Shown: positions 9,139 to 18,132 of the stretch, piece after piece | Layout: each line of letters starts with the position of its first letter | Position numbering within the stretch: the stretch's first letter is position 1 | Assembly: GCA_012515595.1 (NCBI GenBank) | Contig: JAAYYA010000410.1 | Span: forward strand, 1-36,408 | DNA from: Actinomycetales bacterium | Lineage (GTDB): Bacteria > Actinomycetota > Actinomycetes > Actinomycetales > Dermatophilaceae | Reading direction: 5' to 3' | Length of the DNA: 36,408 nucleotides | Made by a program: the position numbers and the translations under genes | Notes under the pieces: generated by a model | Database searches by the model: none | What the model was told of the DNA's origin: nothing | The model's input: the letters and a program-made list of their open reading frames with translations, nothing else

Positions 9139-11255
9139 GGCGCCCAGTCCGGATCGGTGATCTCGGCGGTCTGCTCGAACCCGTCGGTGAGACCGTCCCC
9201 GTCCGAGTCCGCGAGCAGCGGGTTGCTGCCGGTCGCGACCTCCCAGGCGTCGGAGAGCCCGTCGCCGTCGGTGTCGGCCGAGGTGGGGTCCAGCCCGGTG
9301 CGGATCTCGAAGCTGTCGGAGAGCCCGTCGCCGTCGGTGTCGACGAACCCGTCGCGGATGTTCTCGGCGAACTCGCCCCGGCCCACGACCCCGGCGACCC
9401 CCGGCAGGGCGCCCGGGTCGGTCCCGTCCATCAGCTCCTGGGCGTCGGAGACGCCGTCGCCGTCGGTGTCCGCGCTGAGCGGGTCGGTCCGGGAGACCAT
9501 CGCCTCGTAGCCGTCGCTCAGGCCGTCACCGTCGGTGTCCGCCGACATCGGGTCGGTCCCGGCCAGCGCCTCGAAGGCGTCGGTCAGGCCGTCGCCGTCA
9601 GAGTCGCGGGACTGGTCGGGAGGCAGCCCCGCGTCGATGAGGTCGTAGCCCGTGCCTACCGGCTCCACCGGCTGCGGGACGGGTGGGGGGAAGGTCGGTG
9701 CGGTCGGGAGCCCGGCCGTGCCGGCGAGTCCGGGCACGACCCCGGCGTGGGTGAAGCGGTCCCCGGCGTCCATGACCGCCACGCCCGTGCCCGGCGTGGT
9801 CTCCACCGTGCGCCCGTCACCCAGGCTGATGGCCACGTGGGCGCCGGGGGGCCGCGGTCCGCCGGTGGGCTCGTAGGGGAAGTAGAACAGCAGGGCGCCC
9901 TTGGTGTGCAGCGCCTCCTCGACCGAGATCGTCGCGGACTGCGCCTTCAGGTCGAGGTACTGCCCCTGGGAGGTCCGCGGGATGTCCACGCCCACCTGCT
10001 CGGCGGCCCACTGGGTGAGCTTGGAGCAGTCGAACTGCTCCGGGTCCGGCCCCTCCGCGTCGGTCCCGAAGACGTACGGGTCGCCATACTGGTCCATCGC
10101 GGCGTCCACGAACCCGTCCACGGCACTGGTCGGAGCCGCACTGATCGGGGCTGCGCCGGCCGGAGCCCCGCCGGCCGGAGCCGCCCAGGCCGCCCCGCCG
10201 TTGCCGGACGGGGCTGCGGCCCCTGCGGGCGCGCCGCCCGGGTAGTAGGTCACGTGGACCACGTCCGGGCCGGTGCCCGTCTGCGTGGGCGGGGACGGCA
10301 GGATGACGCCGCCGGGCGGAACCCCCGGGGTCGGTATGCCGGGGGTCGGTATGCCGGGGGTCGGGAACCCGGGTGGCTGGGACCCGGGTGGCTGGAAGCC
10401 GGGGGCCGGTATGCCGGGCGCTCCCGTTGCGGGCGTCGGCGGCGCCGGTGCGTGGATGCCCTCACCGGCGTCCTGCTGCAGGGGGTCGGTGCCGTAGCGG
10501 AGCTCGGCCGCGTCGGTGAGCCCGTCGCCGTCGGTGTCCGCGCGGGTCGGGTCGGTGCCGTGGAGGTACTCCATCGAGTCCGAGAGCCCGTCACCGTCGG
10601 TGTCCACCGAGGTCGGGTCGCTGCGCAGCACGCCGACCTCGACGGCGTCGCTCAGGCCGTCGCCGTCGGTGTCCGCGACGGTTGGGTCCGAGCCGGCCGC
10701 CAGCTCCAGGGCGTCGATGAGGCCGTCACCGTCGGTGTCGGTCTGCCGGGCACCGGTCATCCAGGCCGTCGCCGCGTCCTGCTGAGCGTGCTGCACAGGC
10801 TGGCCGCGCTGGGCGAAGTACCCCGAGGTCATCACCGGCTCCGGCGCGGGGCCGGTGGGCGCCGGGGCGTCGTAGCCGGACACCCCGGACCAGTCGCCGG
10901 GCACCCCGACAGCCGCCTCCACGTCGTCCAGGTAGGTGCGGTAGTCGCGGGCGGTCCCCCGGTTGATGTCGTGGGTGGTGGTCCACGGACGCAGGTCGAT
11001 CCCGCCACGGGAGATGTCATAGGCCGCCTGCGCGTTCACCCTGGGATCGGCGAGGTTGCCCCACTGGTTGGTGCGGACGTTGGGGTCGATGTTGACCTGC
11101 CACAGGCCCCGGGAGTCCTCACCCTGGTCGTTGACCGCGTCAACGCGACCCCCCGACTCGGCAAGCGCTATCGCCGTCCACGTCGCAGCCTGACTCGGTG
11201 TGAACCCTGCTTCCAACGCAACTTGGTAGATCTGTTCAATTGAATAGGTCGCCAT
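9135..11255 (-). CDS. Multidomain cell-wall hydrolase: N-terminal transglycosylase/lysozyme-like domain, 4 TSP3 repeats, Pro-rich linker, NlpC/P60 domain, 6 TSP3 repeats
   Basis: Start chosen at 11255 ([11 protein letters not shown]) because a good SD (AAGGAG) precedes it. [26 protein letters not shown] (SLT-like); [15 protein letters not shown]...PRTSQGQY and [12 protein letters not shown] (NlpC/P60); 10 x D[TS]DGDGxxD. Confidence 0.88.
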   Translation of the reverse strand: MATYSIEQIYQVALEAGFTPSQAATWTAIALAESGGRVDAVNDQGEDSRGLWQVNIDPNVRTNQWGNLADPRVNAQAAYDISRGGIDLRPWTTTHDINRGTARDYRTYLDDVEAAVGVPGDWSGVSGYDAPAPTGPAPEPVMTSGYFAQRGQPVQHAQQDAATAWMTGARQTDTDGDGLIDALELAAGSDPTVADTDGDGLSDAVEVGVLRSDPTSVDTDGDGLSDSMEYLHGTDPTRADTDGDGLTDAAELRYGTDPLQQDAGEGIHAPAPPTPATGAPGIPAPGFQPPGSQPPGFPTPGIPTPGIPTPGVPPGGVILPSPPTQTGTGPDVVHVTYYPGGAPAGAAAPSGNGGAAWAAPAGGAPAGAAPISAAPTSAVDGFVDAAMDQYGDPYVFGTDAEGPDPEQFDCSKLTQWAAEQVGVDIPRTSQGQYLDLKAQSATISVEEALHTKGALLFYFPYEPTGGPRPPGAHVAISLGDGRTVETTPGTGVAVMDAGDRFTHAGVVPGLAGTAGLPTAPTFPPPVPQPVEPVGTGYDLIDAGLPPDQSRDSDGDGLTDAFEALAGTDPMSADTDGDGLSDGYEAMVSRTDPLSADTDGDGVSDAQELMDGTDPGALPGVAGVVGRGEFAENIRDGFVDTDGDGLSDSFEIRTGLDPTSADTDGDGLSDAWEVATGSNPLLADSDGDGLTDGFEQTAEITDPDWAP
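9180..9610 (-). repeat. Six TSP3 (thrombospondin type 3-like) Ca-binding repeats in the C-terminal half of the hydrolase
   Basis: Reiterated gccgtcgccgtcggtgtc (encoding DTDGDG) and variants every ~65-75 bp. Confidence 0.85.
10505..10740 (-). repeat. Four TSP3 Ca-binding repeats in the N-terminal half of the hydrolase
   Basis: [86 protein letters not shown]. Confidence 0.85.
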
Positions 11256-11376
11256 GGCATGCTCCTTGCCGCCCTTGGCCCCGGCGCTTACCTCCATCTT
11301 AGGGATTCCGCCTCCCCGCGGCTAGGGGGTCACGGCTCGCCCGCGCCTGACCGAGCTTGCGCGAGAACACGGCCCG

Positions 11377-12030
11377 TCACTGACGGCCGACGAAGCCGGA
11401 CTCGTAGGCCAGGACCACGACCTGCACGCGATCCCGGAGGGCGAGCTTGCCCAGGATGTGGCTGACGTGCGCCTTGACCGTGGTCTCCCCGAGGAACAGC
11501 TCGGCCCCGATCTCCGCGTTCGACAGACCCCGGGCGATGCCGGACACGACGTCCAGCTCGCGCTCGGTGAGGGACTCCAGCGCGGGTGGCACACCGTCGC
11601 TGGGGGGCGGGGTGCGCACATACGCCTCGACCAGCCGCCGCGTCACGGTCGGGGAGAACAGCAGCTCCCCCTCGTGGACGTCGCGGACGGCGCGGACGAT
11701 CTCCTCGGGCTGGGCCGACTTGAGCAGGAAGCCGGAGGCACCCGCCCGGAGCGCGCTGTAGAGGTACTCGTCGAGGTCGAACATCGTCAGCATCAGGGCC
11801 TTGGCCCGGACTCCCCCGGAGGCGATGCGGCGCACCCCCTCGATGCCGTCGACGGAGGGCATCTGGATGTCCATCAGCACGATGTCGGCATCCAGCACCT
11901 GCGCCATACGGGCCGCCTCCGCCCCGTCGGACGCCTCCCCGACGACGGTGAGGTCCTCCTCGGCCGACAGGACCGATCGCAGCCCGGCCCGCAACAGCGC
12001 CTGGTCGTCGGCGAGCACGATGCGGATCAC
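11377..12030 (-). CDS. NarL/LuxR-family response regulator
   Basis: Receiver domain (VLADDQALLRAGL...DIVLMDIQMPSVDG) plus C-terminal LuxR HTH (LTERELDVVSGIARGLSNAEIGAELFLGETTVKAHVSHIL). Confidence 0.96.
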   Translation of the reverse strand: MIRIVLADDQALLRAGLRSVLSAEEDLTVVGEASDGAEAARMAQVLDADIVLMDIQMPSVDGIEGVRRIASGGVRAKALMLTMFDLDEYLYSALRAGASGFLLKSAQPEEIVRAVRDVHEGELLFSPTVTRRLVEAYVRTPPPSDGVPPALESLTERELDVVSGIARGLSNAEIGAELFLGETTVKAHVSHILGKLALRDRVQVVVLAYESGFVGRQ

Positions 12031-13988
12031 GGCAGGACCACCGGTCGGGCCGTGGAGGAGGTGGGGTAGTCCGCCCGCAGCTCGTGGTGGTCGCCGTCCG
12101 AGCTGGTCGCGAGCTCCCCGCCGCGCTCGGTGATCAGCTCGCGCAGTCCGCGCAGCCCCAGGCCCAGTCCGACAGAGGTGGTCACGGGGACATCCTGCCC
12201 TGGGACACGACCGGCTGGCCCGTTGCCGACCGCCACCGTGACCCGTGTCGCGTCCACCACCACCTCCAGCGTCACCTCGCTCCCGGGTGCATGACGCATG
12301 GCATTGGCCAGGCCCTCCCGGACCACGCGCAGCAGCAGCGCGACGTCCTGCGGCGACGGGTCGGTGCGCACGTCGAGCATCGTGCTGACCTGCGCCCCTC
12401 CGCGGCGGGCGGTCGCCACGAGCGGCGCGACCGCCTCGGCCAGGTCGACCCGCCCGTCCGCCCCGGTCGCGGCCTCCGCGAGCATGCGGGGCGCCGGTGG
12501 CGCGGCCGACCTGATGCCCTGCAGTTCCGCGGCCGACTCACGCCCGATGTCGGCGATGGCGTCGAGGGCGGCGCGGGCCGCCCCTGGATCGCGGTCCCGG
12601 AGCACCCGGGCCGCGTTGGCCTGCATCATCATGGTGCCGACCGCGTGGCTCGCCGCGTCGTGCAGGTCGCGGGCCAGGCGCAGTCGCTCGCGGGCGACCG
12701 CGGCCTGCTCGGCTGCCTCGATCTCGGCCTGCCGGCTCAGGGCCCGGGTCCGGTGCTCGATCTCCACCGCGTGGTGACCAGCCCACACGGCCGCGGCACC
12801 GTAGGACAGGACGTGCACGCTGATCTGGATCCACAGGTAGTACTGCGTGTCGAGCCAGACGAGCGACCAGGTGGTGACGCTGAAGACGAGCCAGGCCAGC
12901 AGCGTCGACCGCGTCCCCGCCCGCCCGGCGGACCAGGACAGGGCGACCCCGACCACGTAGAGCCAGAACCCCTCCCGCCCCACGTCGGCGATGCCGGCGA
13001 GGGTGCCGACCAGCAGGATGACCGCAGCGGCCAGCAGAGCGCCCACGGTGAAGCGTGACCGCAGGAAGACGGTGACCGCCAGCGGCAGGATGACGACCAG
13101 GAGGAAGGGCATCGTGGGCAGGTCGGGCGGGTCGGCCATCCCCAGTGCCGACACCGCCCACGGGACGGTCACCACGTCGAGGAGGAGCAGTGCCACCGGC
13201 CAGCCGTCGCGGAGCACGCGGCGCCAGGACGGGACCCCGGCCTCCTCGGGCGAGCGGTCGGTCCCCGGCGTCGGGGATTCGTCCTCGTCACCGGTGTCCC
13301 GCTCCCGCAGCAGGACCAGGAGCTCACGCAGCCGCCGGGTCGCCCCCTCACCGAGGTCGTGGATCCTGGTGATGCCCTCCAGCCGCAGGGTCTCCCGGCT
13401 CACGGTCGCCGTCTCGGTCATCTCCTCGAGCGACCGACCGATCGCGCCGAACGCCGCAGCGGCCACCTCCTCGCGCTCGGTCGCCGCGGCGCGCTGCGCC
13501 CGCACCGACGGGTCCACCCGGGACAGTCGCTCGGCGTTGGCCACCGCCTGGCGACGGCGCCCGTCGCGCAGGCGCAGCTGCACCCCGAACCACCAGGGCA
13601 GGATCAGGAGCAGGCCCCCGAAGACGACGCTGTAGATCTCCCACTGAGCGGGCACCGCTGTCGTCACGAGCAGGAAGGGGATGGCCCAGACGCTCCATCG
13701 GGGCGAGCACAGGTACCCGACGACCACCAGGGTGATGAACACCGGGCCGAGGGGCACGGGGGTCTCCGGCCCGATCCCGAGCAGCCCCAGCAGGATGAGT
13801 CCGCCGGCCGTGAGCAGGACCCCGGGCAGCGGACGCTGGGTGGTGACCCAGGCGGCCAGCCCGAAGAGCAGAGCCAGCGCGAGGCAGTGCCACGGACGCG
13901 GCGGCCAGGCGACGGACAGCACGCCCCACACCCACACGTAGCTCGCGGCGGTCAACCACCACGAGGCACGGATCGGCAGGCTTTGCAT
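12027..13988 (-). CDS. Sensor histidine kinase (NarX/DesK-like, HisKA_3 + HATPase) with two N-terminal membrane segments
   Basis: RLRLARDLHDAASHAVGTMMMQAN (HisKA_3 H-box), VTVAVGNGPAG...GLGLGLRGLRELITERGG (HATPase). 4-bp overlap with the response regulator. Confidence 0.93.
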   Translation of the reverse strand: MQSLPIRASWWLTAASYVWVWGVLSVAWPPRPWHCLALALLFGLAAWVTTQRPLPGVLLTAGGLILLGLLGIGPETPVPLGPVFITLVVVGYLCSPRWSVWAIPFLLVTTAVPAQWEIYSVVFGGLLLILPWWFGVQLRLRDGRRRQAVANAERLSRVDPSVRAQRAAATEREEVAAAAFGAIGRSLEEMTETATVSRETLRLEGITRIHDLGEGATRRLRELLVLLRERDTGDEDESPTPGTDRSPEEAGVPSWRRVLRDGWPVALLLLDVVTVPWAVSALGMADPPDLPTMPFLLVVILPLAVTVFLRSRFTVGALLAAAVILLVGTLAGIADVGREGFWLYVVGVALSWSAGRAGTRSTLLAWLVFSVTTWSLVWLDTQYYLWIQISVHVLSYGAAAVWAGHHAVEIEHRTRALSRQAEIEAAEQAAVARERLRLARDLHDAASHAVGTMMMQANAARVLRDRDPGAARAALDAIADIGRESAAELQGIRSAAPPAPRMLAEAATGADGRVDLAEAVAPLVATARRGGAQVSTMLDVRTDPSPQDVALLLRVVREGLANAMRHAPGSEVTLEVVVDATRVTVAVGNGPAGRVPGQDVPVTTSVGLGLGLRGLRELITERGGELATSSDGDHHELRADYPTSSTARPVVLP

Positions 13989-14170
13989 ACAGGGGAGCGT
14001 AGGTGAGCCACGGGGCCGGGCGGCACCATCCTGGGTCGGTCCGGTGTCATCCCTGCGATGGTGACAGGACGTGCCCAGGGCGAGTCACGGCATACGAGAT
14101 GGTGGCCGTCGGGGACCCGGGGGTCCCTGCTTGACTACAGTGGCGACACCGAGCCCGGACGGGAGGGGAC

Positions 14171-15574
14171 ATGGAAGTCCAGTGGTGGAGCGTCCTGCCG
14201 TTCGTCGCCATGCTCTGCACGATCGCGCTGGCCCCGCTCATCCCGGCGACCGCGCACTGGTGGGAGAAGCAGCGGGTCCAGCTCCTGGTCGCCCTCGTCC
14301 TGGGTCTGCCGGTCGCGCTGTGGTTCATCCTCGGCGGTGACACCAGCGCCGTGGTGCACGCCCTGTTCGAGTACGCCCAGTTCATCACGCTGCTGCTCGG
14401 CCTCTTCGTCGTCTCCGGGGGCATCTTCCTCAAGGGGGACATCGAGGCGACCCCCCGCAACAACACCCTGTTCCTGGCCTTCGGTGGTCTCATCGCCTCC
14501 TTCATCGGCACCACCGGCGCCGCGATGCTGCTCATCCGGCCCCTGCTGAACACCAACGCGGAGCGCAAGTTCCGGGTCCACACGGTCGTGTTCACGATCT
14601 TCGTCGTGGCCAACTGCGGCGGCCTGCTGACCCCGCTGGGAGACCCACCGCTCTTCCTCGGGATGCTGCGGGGCGTCCCGTTCACCTGGACCTTCACGCT
14701 CTTCCCGATGTGGCTGTTCGTGAACCTGCTGCTGCTGGTCACCTACTACGCGCTGGACCACCGGTACTACGCCCGGGAGCGCCCAGAGGACCTGACCCGG
14801 GACCGGGGCACGGTCACCAGGCTGGGTGTCAAGGGCAAGGTCAACTTCCTCTTCCTGGCCGTCATCGTCGGCGCGGTCGCCCTGGCCCCGTCCCTGGACC
14901 TGCACGCCATCGAGACCGGCACCGCCGGGCTGCTGGACTGGATCCCCTGGCGTGAGGTCATCATCCTGGGGGCGGCCGCCGCCTCCTACCTCACCGGCGA
15001 CAAGGTGGCCCGCTTCGAGGACAACGCCTTCACCTGGGGACCGATCCTGGAGGTGGCGGCGATCTTCATCGGCATCTTCCTGACGATGATCCCGGCGCTG
15101 AAGTACCTCTCCCAGCTGGCCCCGAGCCTCCCGCTCAACGAGGTCACCTTCTTCATCTTCACCGGCGGGCTCTCCTCGGTGCTGGACAACGCCCCGACCT
15201 ACGTGACTTTCTTCGAGATGGCCGCCACCCTCGGCGGGGAGCCGTCGGTCGGGGACACCGGCATCTACGAGCCCTACCTCGTCGCGATCAGCCTGGGTGC
15301 CGTCTTCTGCGGGGCGATCACCTACATCGGCAACGGCCCCAACTTCATGGTCAAGGCCGTCGCCGACAGCGCCGGCGTGACGATGCCCAGCTTCGGCGGC
15401 TACGTCGTGCAGGCCTTCGTCTACCTGGTGCCGACCCTGGTCGCGATGGTCCTGATCTTCATCGCGACGTCCACGTGGACCACCGTCGTCGGGATCGCCC
15501 TCGCCGCGGCCCTGCTCGTCCGGGCCCTGCTCACGGCCCGGACCCACCGCGCCGCCGCCGCCACGCCGGGCTGA
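14171..15574 (+). CDS. Sodium:proton antiporter (NhaD/CitMHS-like)
   Basis: Polytopic membrane protein; NCGGLLTPLGDPPLFLGMLRGVPF and GGLSSVLDNAPTYVTFFEMA motifs of NhaD-type antiporters; good SD (gggaggggac). Confidence 0.88.
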   Translation: MEVQWWSVLPFVAMLCTIALAPLIPATAHWWEKQRVQLLVALVLGLPVALWFILGGDTSAVVHALFEYAQFITLLLGLFVVSGGIFLKGDIEATPRNNTLFLAFGGLIASFIGTTGAAMLLIRPLLNTNAERKFRVHTVVFTIFVVANCGGLLTPLGDPPLFLGMLRGVPFTWTFTLFPMWLFVNLLLLVTYYALDHRYYARERPEDLTRDRGTVTRLGVKGKVNFLFLAVIVGAVALAPSLDLHAIETGTAGLLDWIPWREVIILGAAAASYLTGDKVARFEDNAFTWGPILEVAAIFIGIFLTMIPALKYLSQLAPSLPLNEVTFFIFTGGLSSVLDNAPTYVTFFEMAATLGGEPSVGDTGIYEPYLVAISLGAVFCGAITYIGNGPNFMVKAVADSAGVTMPSFGGYVVQAFVYLVPTLVAMVLIFIATSTWTTVVGIALAAALLVRALLTARTHRAAAATPG

Positions 15575-15615
15575 CCGGGCGCACGGCAGGACGCCGTATG
15601 CCGTCAGTCGCCCGG
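15575..15615. terminator. Hairpin between convergent genes
   Basis: CCGGGCG ... ACGGC ... GCCGT ... CGCCCGG inverted repeat between convergent antiporter and epimerase genes; no obvious T-tract. Confidence 0.4.
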
Positions 15616-15629
15616 CCCTGCATCTCCCC

Positions 15630-16562
15630 TCAGCGCTGGGTGGCGGGGTCGGCCGTGGGGGCCAGGCCCTGCCGGGCCAGGTCGAAGGCCACCGAGTCGG
15701 CGACCGGGTGCGGGACGAGCCCGAACGTCTGCTGGGCCGCGGTGGAGTCCAGGATGAACGGTCGGGTGAACTGGTGCCGGGTCTCGCGCAGCTCGCGCAG
15801 GAAGGGGACGAAGACCCCCGCGACCCAGGCCACCGACCACGGGATCTCCCGCACCGCTGGCCGGGCCCCCAACTGTTCTGCGACCACGGTCGTCAGCTCA
15901 CGCAGCGTGAGCGGCTCGGCGCTGGGCACGTGCCAGGCACGGCCCCAGGCGCGCTCGTCCTGCGCACCGGTGGCCAGCAGGGCTGCCACGTCACGCACGT
16001 CGGTCCAGGTGTGCTTGACGTCCAGCGGCGCCGGCACCCACGCGGTCCGGCCCTTGGCCAGGGCCGGGGCCACCATCCCCACCAGCGAGTTGCCCCCGAG
16101 GTAGTCGCTGCCCCGCACCTCGAAGGCCCGCACCCGCTCCGCCTCGTGCGCCGCGAGGGCGTCGGCCCACATCGCGGCGCGCACCCGGCCCTTGTTCCCG
16201 GTGGCTGCCAGCGGCGTCGCCTCGGTCATCGGGGCGCTCACCTCGCCGTAGCCGTAGAGGTTGCCGGTCGTGGCCAGGACCGCGCCATGCCGCTCGGCCG
16301 CCCGCAGCAACGCGTCGGCCACCGGGGGCCAGTCAGTGGCCCAGCGGTGGTACGGCGGGTTGACGCAGTTGTAGATCGCCTCGGCGCCCACGGTGACGGC
16401 GAGCACGCGGTCGGCGTCCGACGCGTCAGCGACGACTGCCTCGGCTCCCTCGACCGCCGACCCGCTGCGGGTGACCACCCGGACGCTCTCGCCTCGGTCC
16501 AGCAGGGTCCGTGCGAGAGCGCTGCCCACCGGCCCGGCCCCGAAGATGACGTGCTTTCCCAT
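15630..16562 (-). CDS. NAD(P)-binding NAD-dependent epimerase/dehydratase family protein
   Basis: MGKHVIFGAGPVGSALARTLLDRGESVRVVTRSG Rossmann motif; SD GGAGGA upstream. Confidence 0.92.
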   Translation of the reverse strand: MGKHVIFGAGPVGSALARTLLDRGESVRVVTRSGSAVEGAEAVVADASDADRVLAVTVGAEAIYNCVNPPYHRWATDWPPVADALLRAAERHGAVLATTGNLYGYGEVSAPMTEATPLAATGNKGRVRAAMWADALAAHEAERVRAFEVRGSDYLGGNSLVGMVAPALAKGRTAWVPAPLDVKHTWTDVRDVAALLATGAQDERAWGRAWHVPSAEPLTLRELTTVVAEQLGARPAVREIPWSVAWVAGVFVPFLRELRETRHQFTRPFILDSTAAQQTFGLVPHPVADSVAFDLARQGLAPTADPATQR

Positions 16563-16582
16563 GTCTCATTCCTCCACTCTGT

Positions 16583-16643
16583 GAGCACTGCTCTCTCATT
16601 GAGTATGACGAAGGGTCGCCTGAAATGCAAGAGCACCGCTCTC
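16583..16643 (-). promoter_or_regulatory. Putative sigma-70 promoter of the epimerase gene flanked by two palindromic operators (GAGCACYGCTCTC)
   Basis: Minus strand: -35 TTGCAT (16625-16630), 17-bp spacer, -10 CATACT (16602-16607). Operators at 16583-16595 and 16631-16643. Confidence 0.55.
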
Positions 16644-16654
16644 GCTATCAATCG

Positions 16655-16775
16655 ACCGAGCGCGCCGGGTTGCGCCCCACAGCCCCACCGAGCGCGTCGA
16701 GTTGCGATCCTGATCAGTGCGCCCACCACGCCGTGCGCTCAGTCGCGGAAAATCCCGCAACACGGTGCGCTCGGT
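16655..16775. repeat. 32-bp-period repeat locus 1: two forward units then two inverted units
   Basis: ACCGAGCGC starts at 16655 and 16687 (32 bp apart). GCGCTC(A/G)GT ends at 16743 and 16775 (32 bp apart). Confidence 0.85.
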
Positions 16776-16816
16776 CGGGAGGGGAGGGCGGTCGGGTCAG
16801 GTCAGACGGGGTCGGA

Positions 16817-17407
16817 TCAGACCGGGTCGGGCTCCGCCTCGGCGTGGAGGGCCGCCATCTCCGCCTCCATGACCGTCTCCGCGTCAGCGTCGAGACGCAC
16901 GTGCGCCAGGAGGCTGTGCAGCACCCGGGTGGCGGCAGCGAGCCGCTCGCCCCAGGTCGACAGGTAGCTGAACTGCCACCACCAGAGGGCCTCCTGGCAC
17001 CGGCCGGCCTCGTAGTGGTGCAGCCCGTGGGCCAGGTCAGACGCGACCTGCGTCAGGTCGTCGGAGACCAGCCCCCGCACCACCTCGCCCGAGAGGACCG
17101 GGTCCTCCACCTCGACGTACTCGTCGACGCCGGCGAGCAGGTCGTGCAGGCCGTTGCGGACGCCCTCGAGGTTGGCGTCGGGACCCGTATCGGCCTCGAA
17201 CTGCTCATGGGGCACGACGTCGACCATGGCCCCCAGCCGGGCGCCGGCCGCGTGCAGCTGGGTGCTGGCCAGCAAGAGCAGCGGGAGCGCGGTGTCGGGC
17301 GCCCCGCCGGAGGCCAGCTCCCGGAGCGTGACGAGGTAGGTGCCGGCCTCGCGTGCCGTGTCCTCCGCGAGCTCGGTCAGCTGCCGGTCCATCGACTCAC
17401 CCATCAC
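16817..17407 (-). CDS. DUF5063-like conserved hypothetical protein
   Basis: Acidic protein next to recR; similar in composition and position to the DUF5063 proteins seen near recR in actinobacteria (recognition from memory). Confidence 0.65.
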   Translation of the reverse strand: MMGESMDRQLTELAEDTAREAGTYLVTLRELASGGAPDTALPLLLLASTQLHAAGARLGAMVDVVPHEQFEADTGPDANLEGVRNGLHDLLAGVDEYVEVEDPVLSGEVVRGLVSDDLTQVASDLAHGLHHYEAGRCQEALWWWQFSYLSTWGERLAAATRVLHSLLAHVRLDADAETVMEAEMAALHAEAEPDPV

Positions 17408-17432
17408 GCCTCCCCTGTGCGCTGTCAGCGGG

Positions 17433-18032
17433 TCACGCTTCGATCAGCCTACGCCCTTCGAACGCCCTCCCCAGGGTGACTTCGTCGGCATACTCCAGAT
17501 CCCCGCCCACCGGCAGACCGGATGCGAGGCGGCTGACGCGCAGCCCAAGGGTCACCAGCGTCCGGGCCAGGAAGGCCGCGGTCGCCTCCCCCTCGAGATT
17601 GGGGTCCGTGGCGATGATGACCTCGGTGACCGTGCCGTCGGTCAGGCGGGTCATCAGCTCGCGGATCCGCAGGTCGCCCGGACCGATGCCGTCCATCGGG
17701 CTCAGCGCGCCGCCGAGCACGTGGTAGAGCCCCCGGAACTCGCGGGTGCGCTCGATCGCGACCACGTCCTTGGGCTCCTCGACCACGCAGATCAGGGTCT
17801 GGTCGCGGCGGGGGTCGGCGCAGATGCGGCAGCGCTCGGACTCCGCGACGTTGCCGCACAGCTCGCAGAAGCGCACCTTCTCCTTCACCTCGGTCAGCGC
17901 CGCGACGAGCCGGGTGACGTCGTCGGGGTCGGCCGCCAGCAGGTGGAAGGCGATGCGTTGCGCGCTCTTGGGCCCGATGCCGGGCAGCCGGCCGAGCTCG
18001 TCGATCAGGTCCTGGACCACACCTTCATACAC
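17433..18032 (-). CDS. recR: Recombination mediator protein RecR
   Basis: [32 protein letters not shown]; Cys4 zinc finger ([16 protein letters not shown]); Toprim [12 protein letters not shown]. Confidence 0.98.
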   Translation of the reverse strand: MYEGVVQDLIDELGRLPGIGPKSAQRIAFHLLAADPDDVTRLVAALTEVKEKVRFCELCGNVAESERCRICADPRRDQTLICVVEEPKDVVAIERTREFRGLYHVLGGALSPMDGIGPGDLRIRELMTRLTDGTVTEVIIATDPNLEGEATAAFLARTLVTLGLRVSRLASGLPVGGDLEYADEVTLGRAFEGRRLIEA

Positions 18033-18132
18033 AGTGACCTGACTCTAGGCGCTTCGGCTGACAATCACGTCAGGCGCACCCATGGCCGAGCCGGTAACGT
18101 CGGGGGCGGTCGTCCGTGGAATGGGGGTTGCG

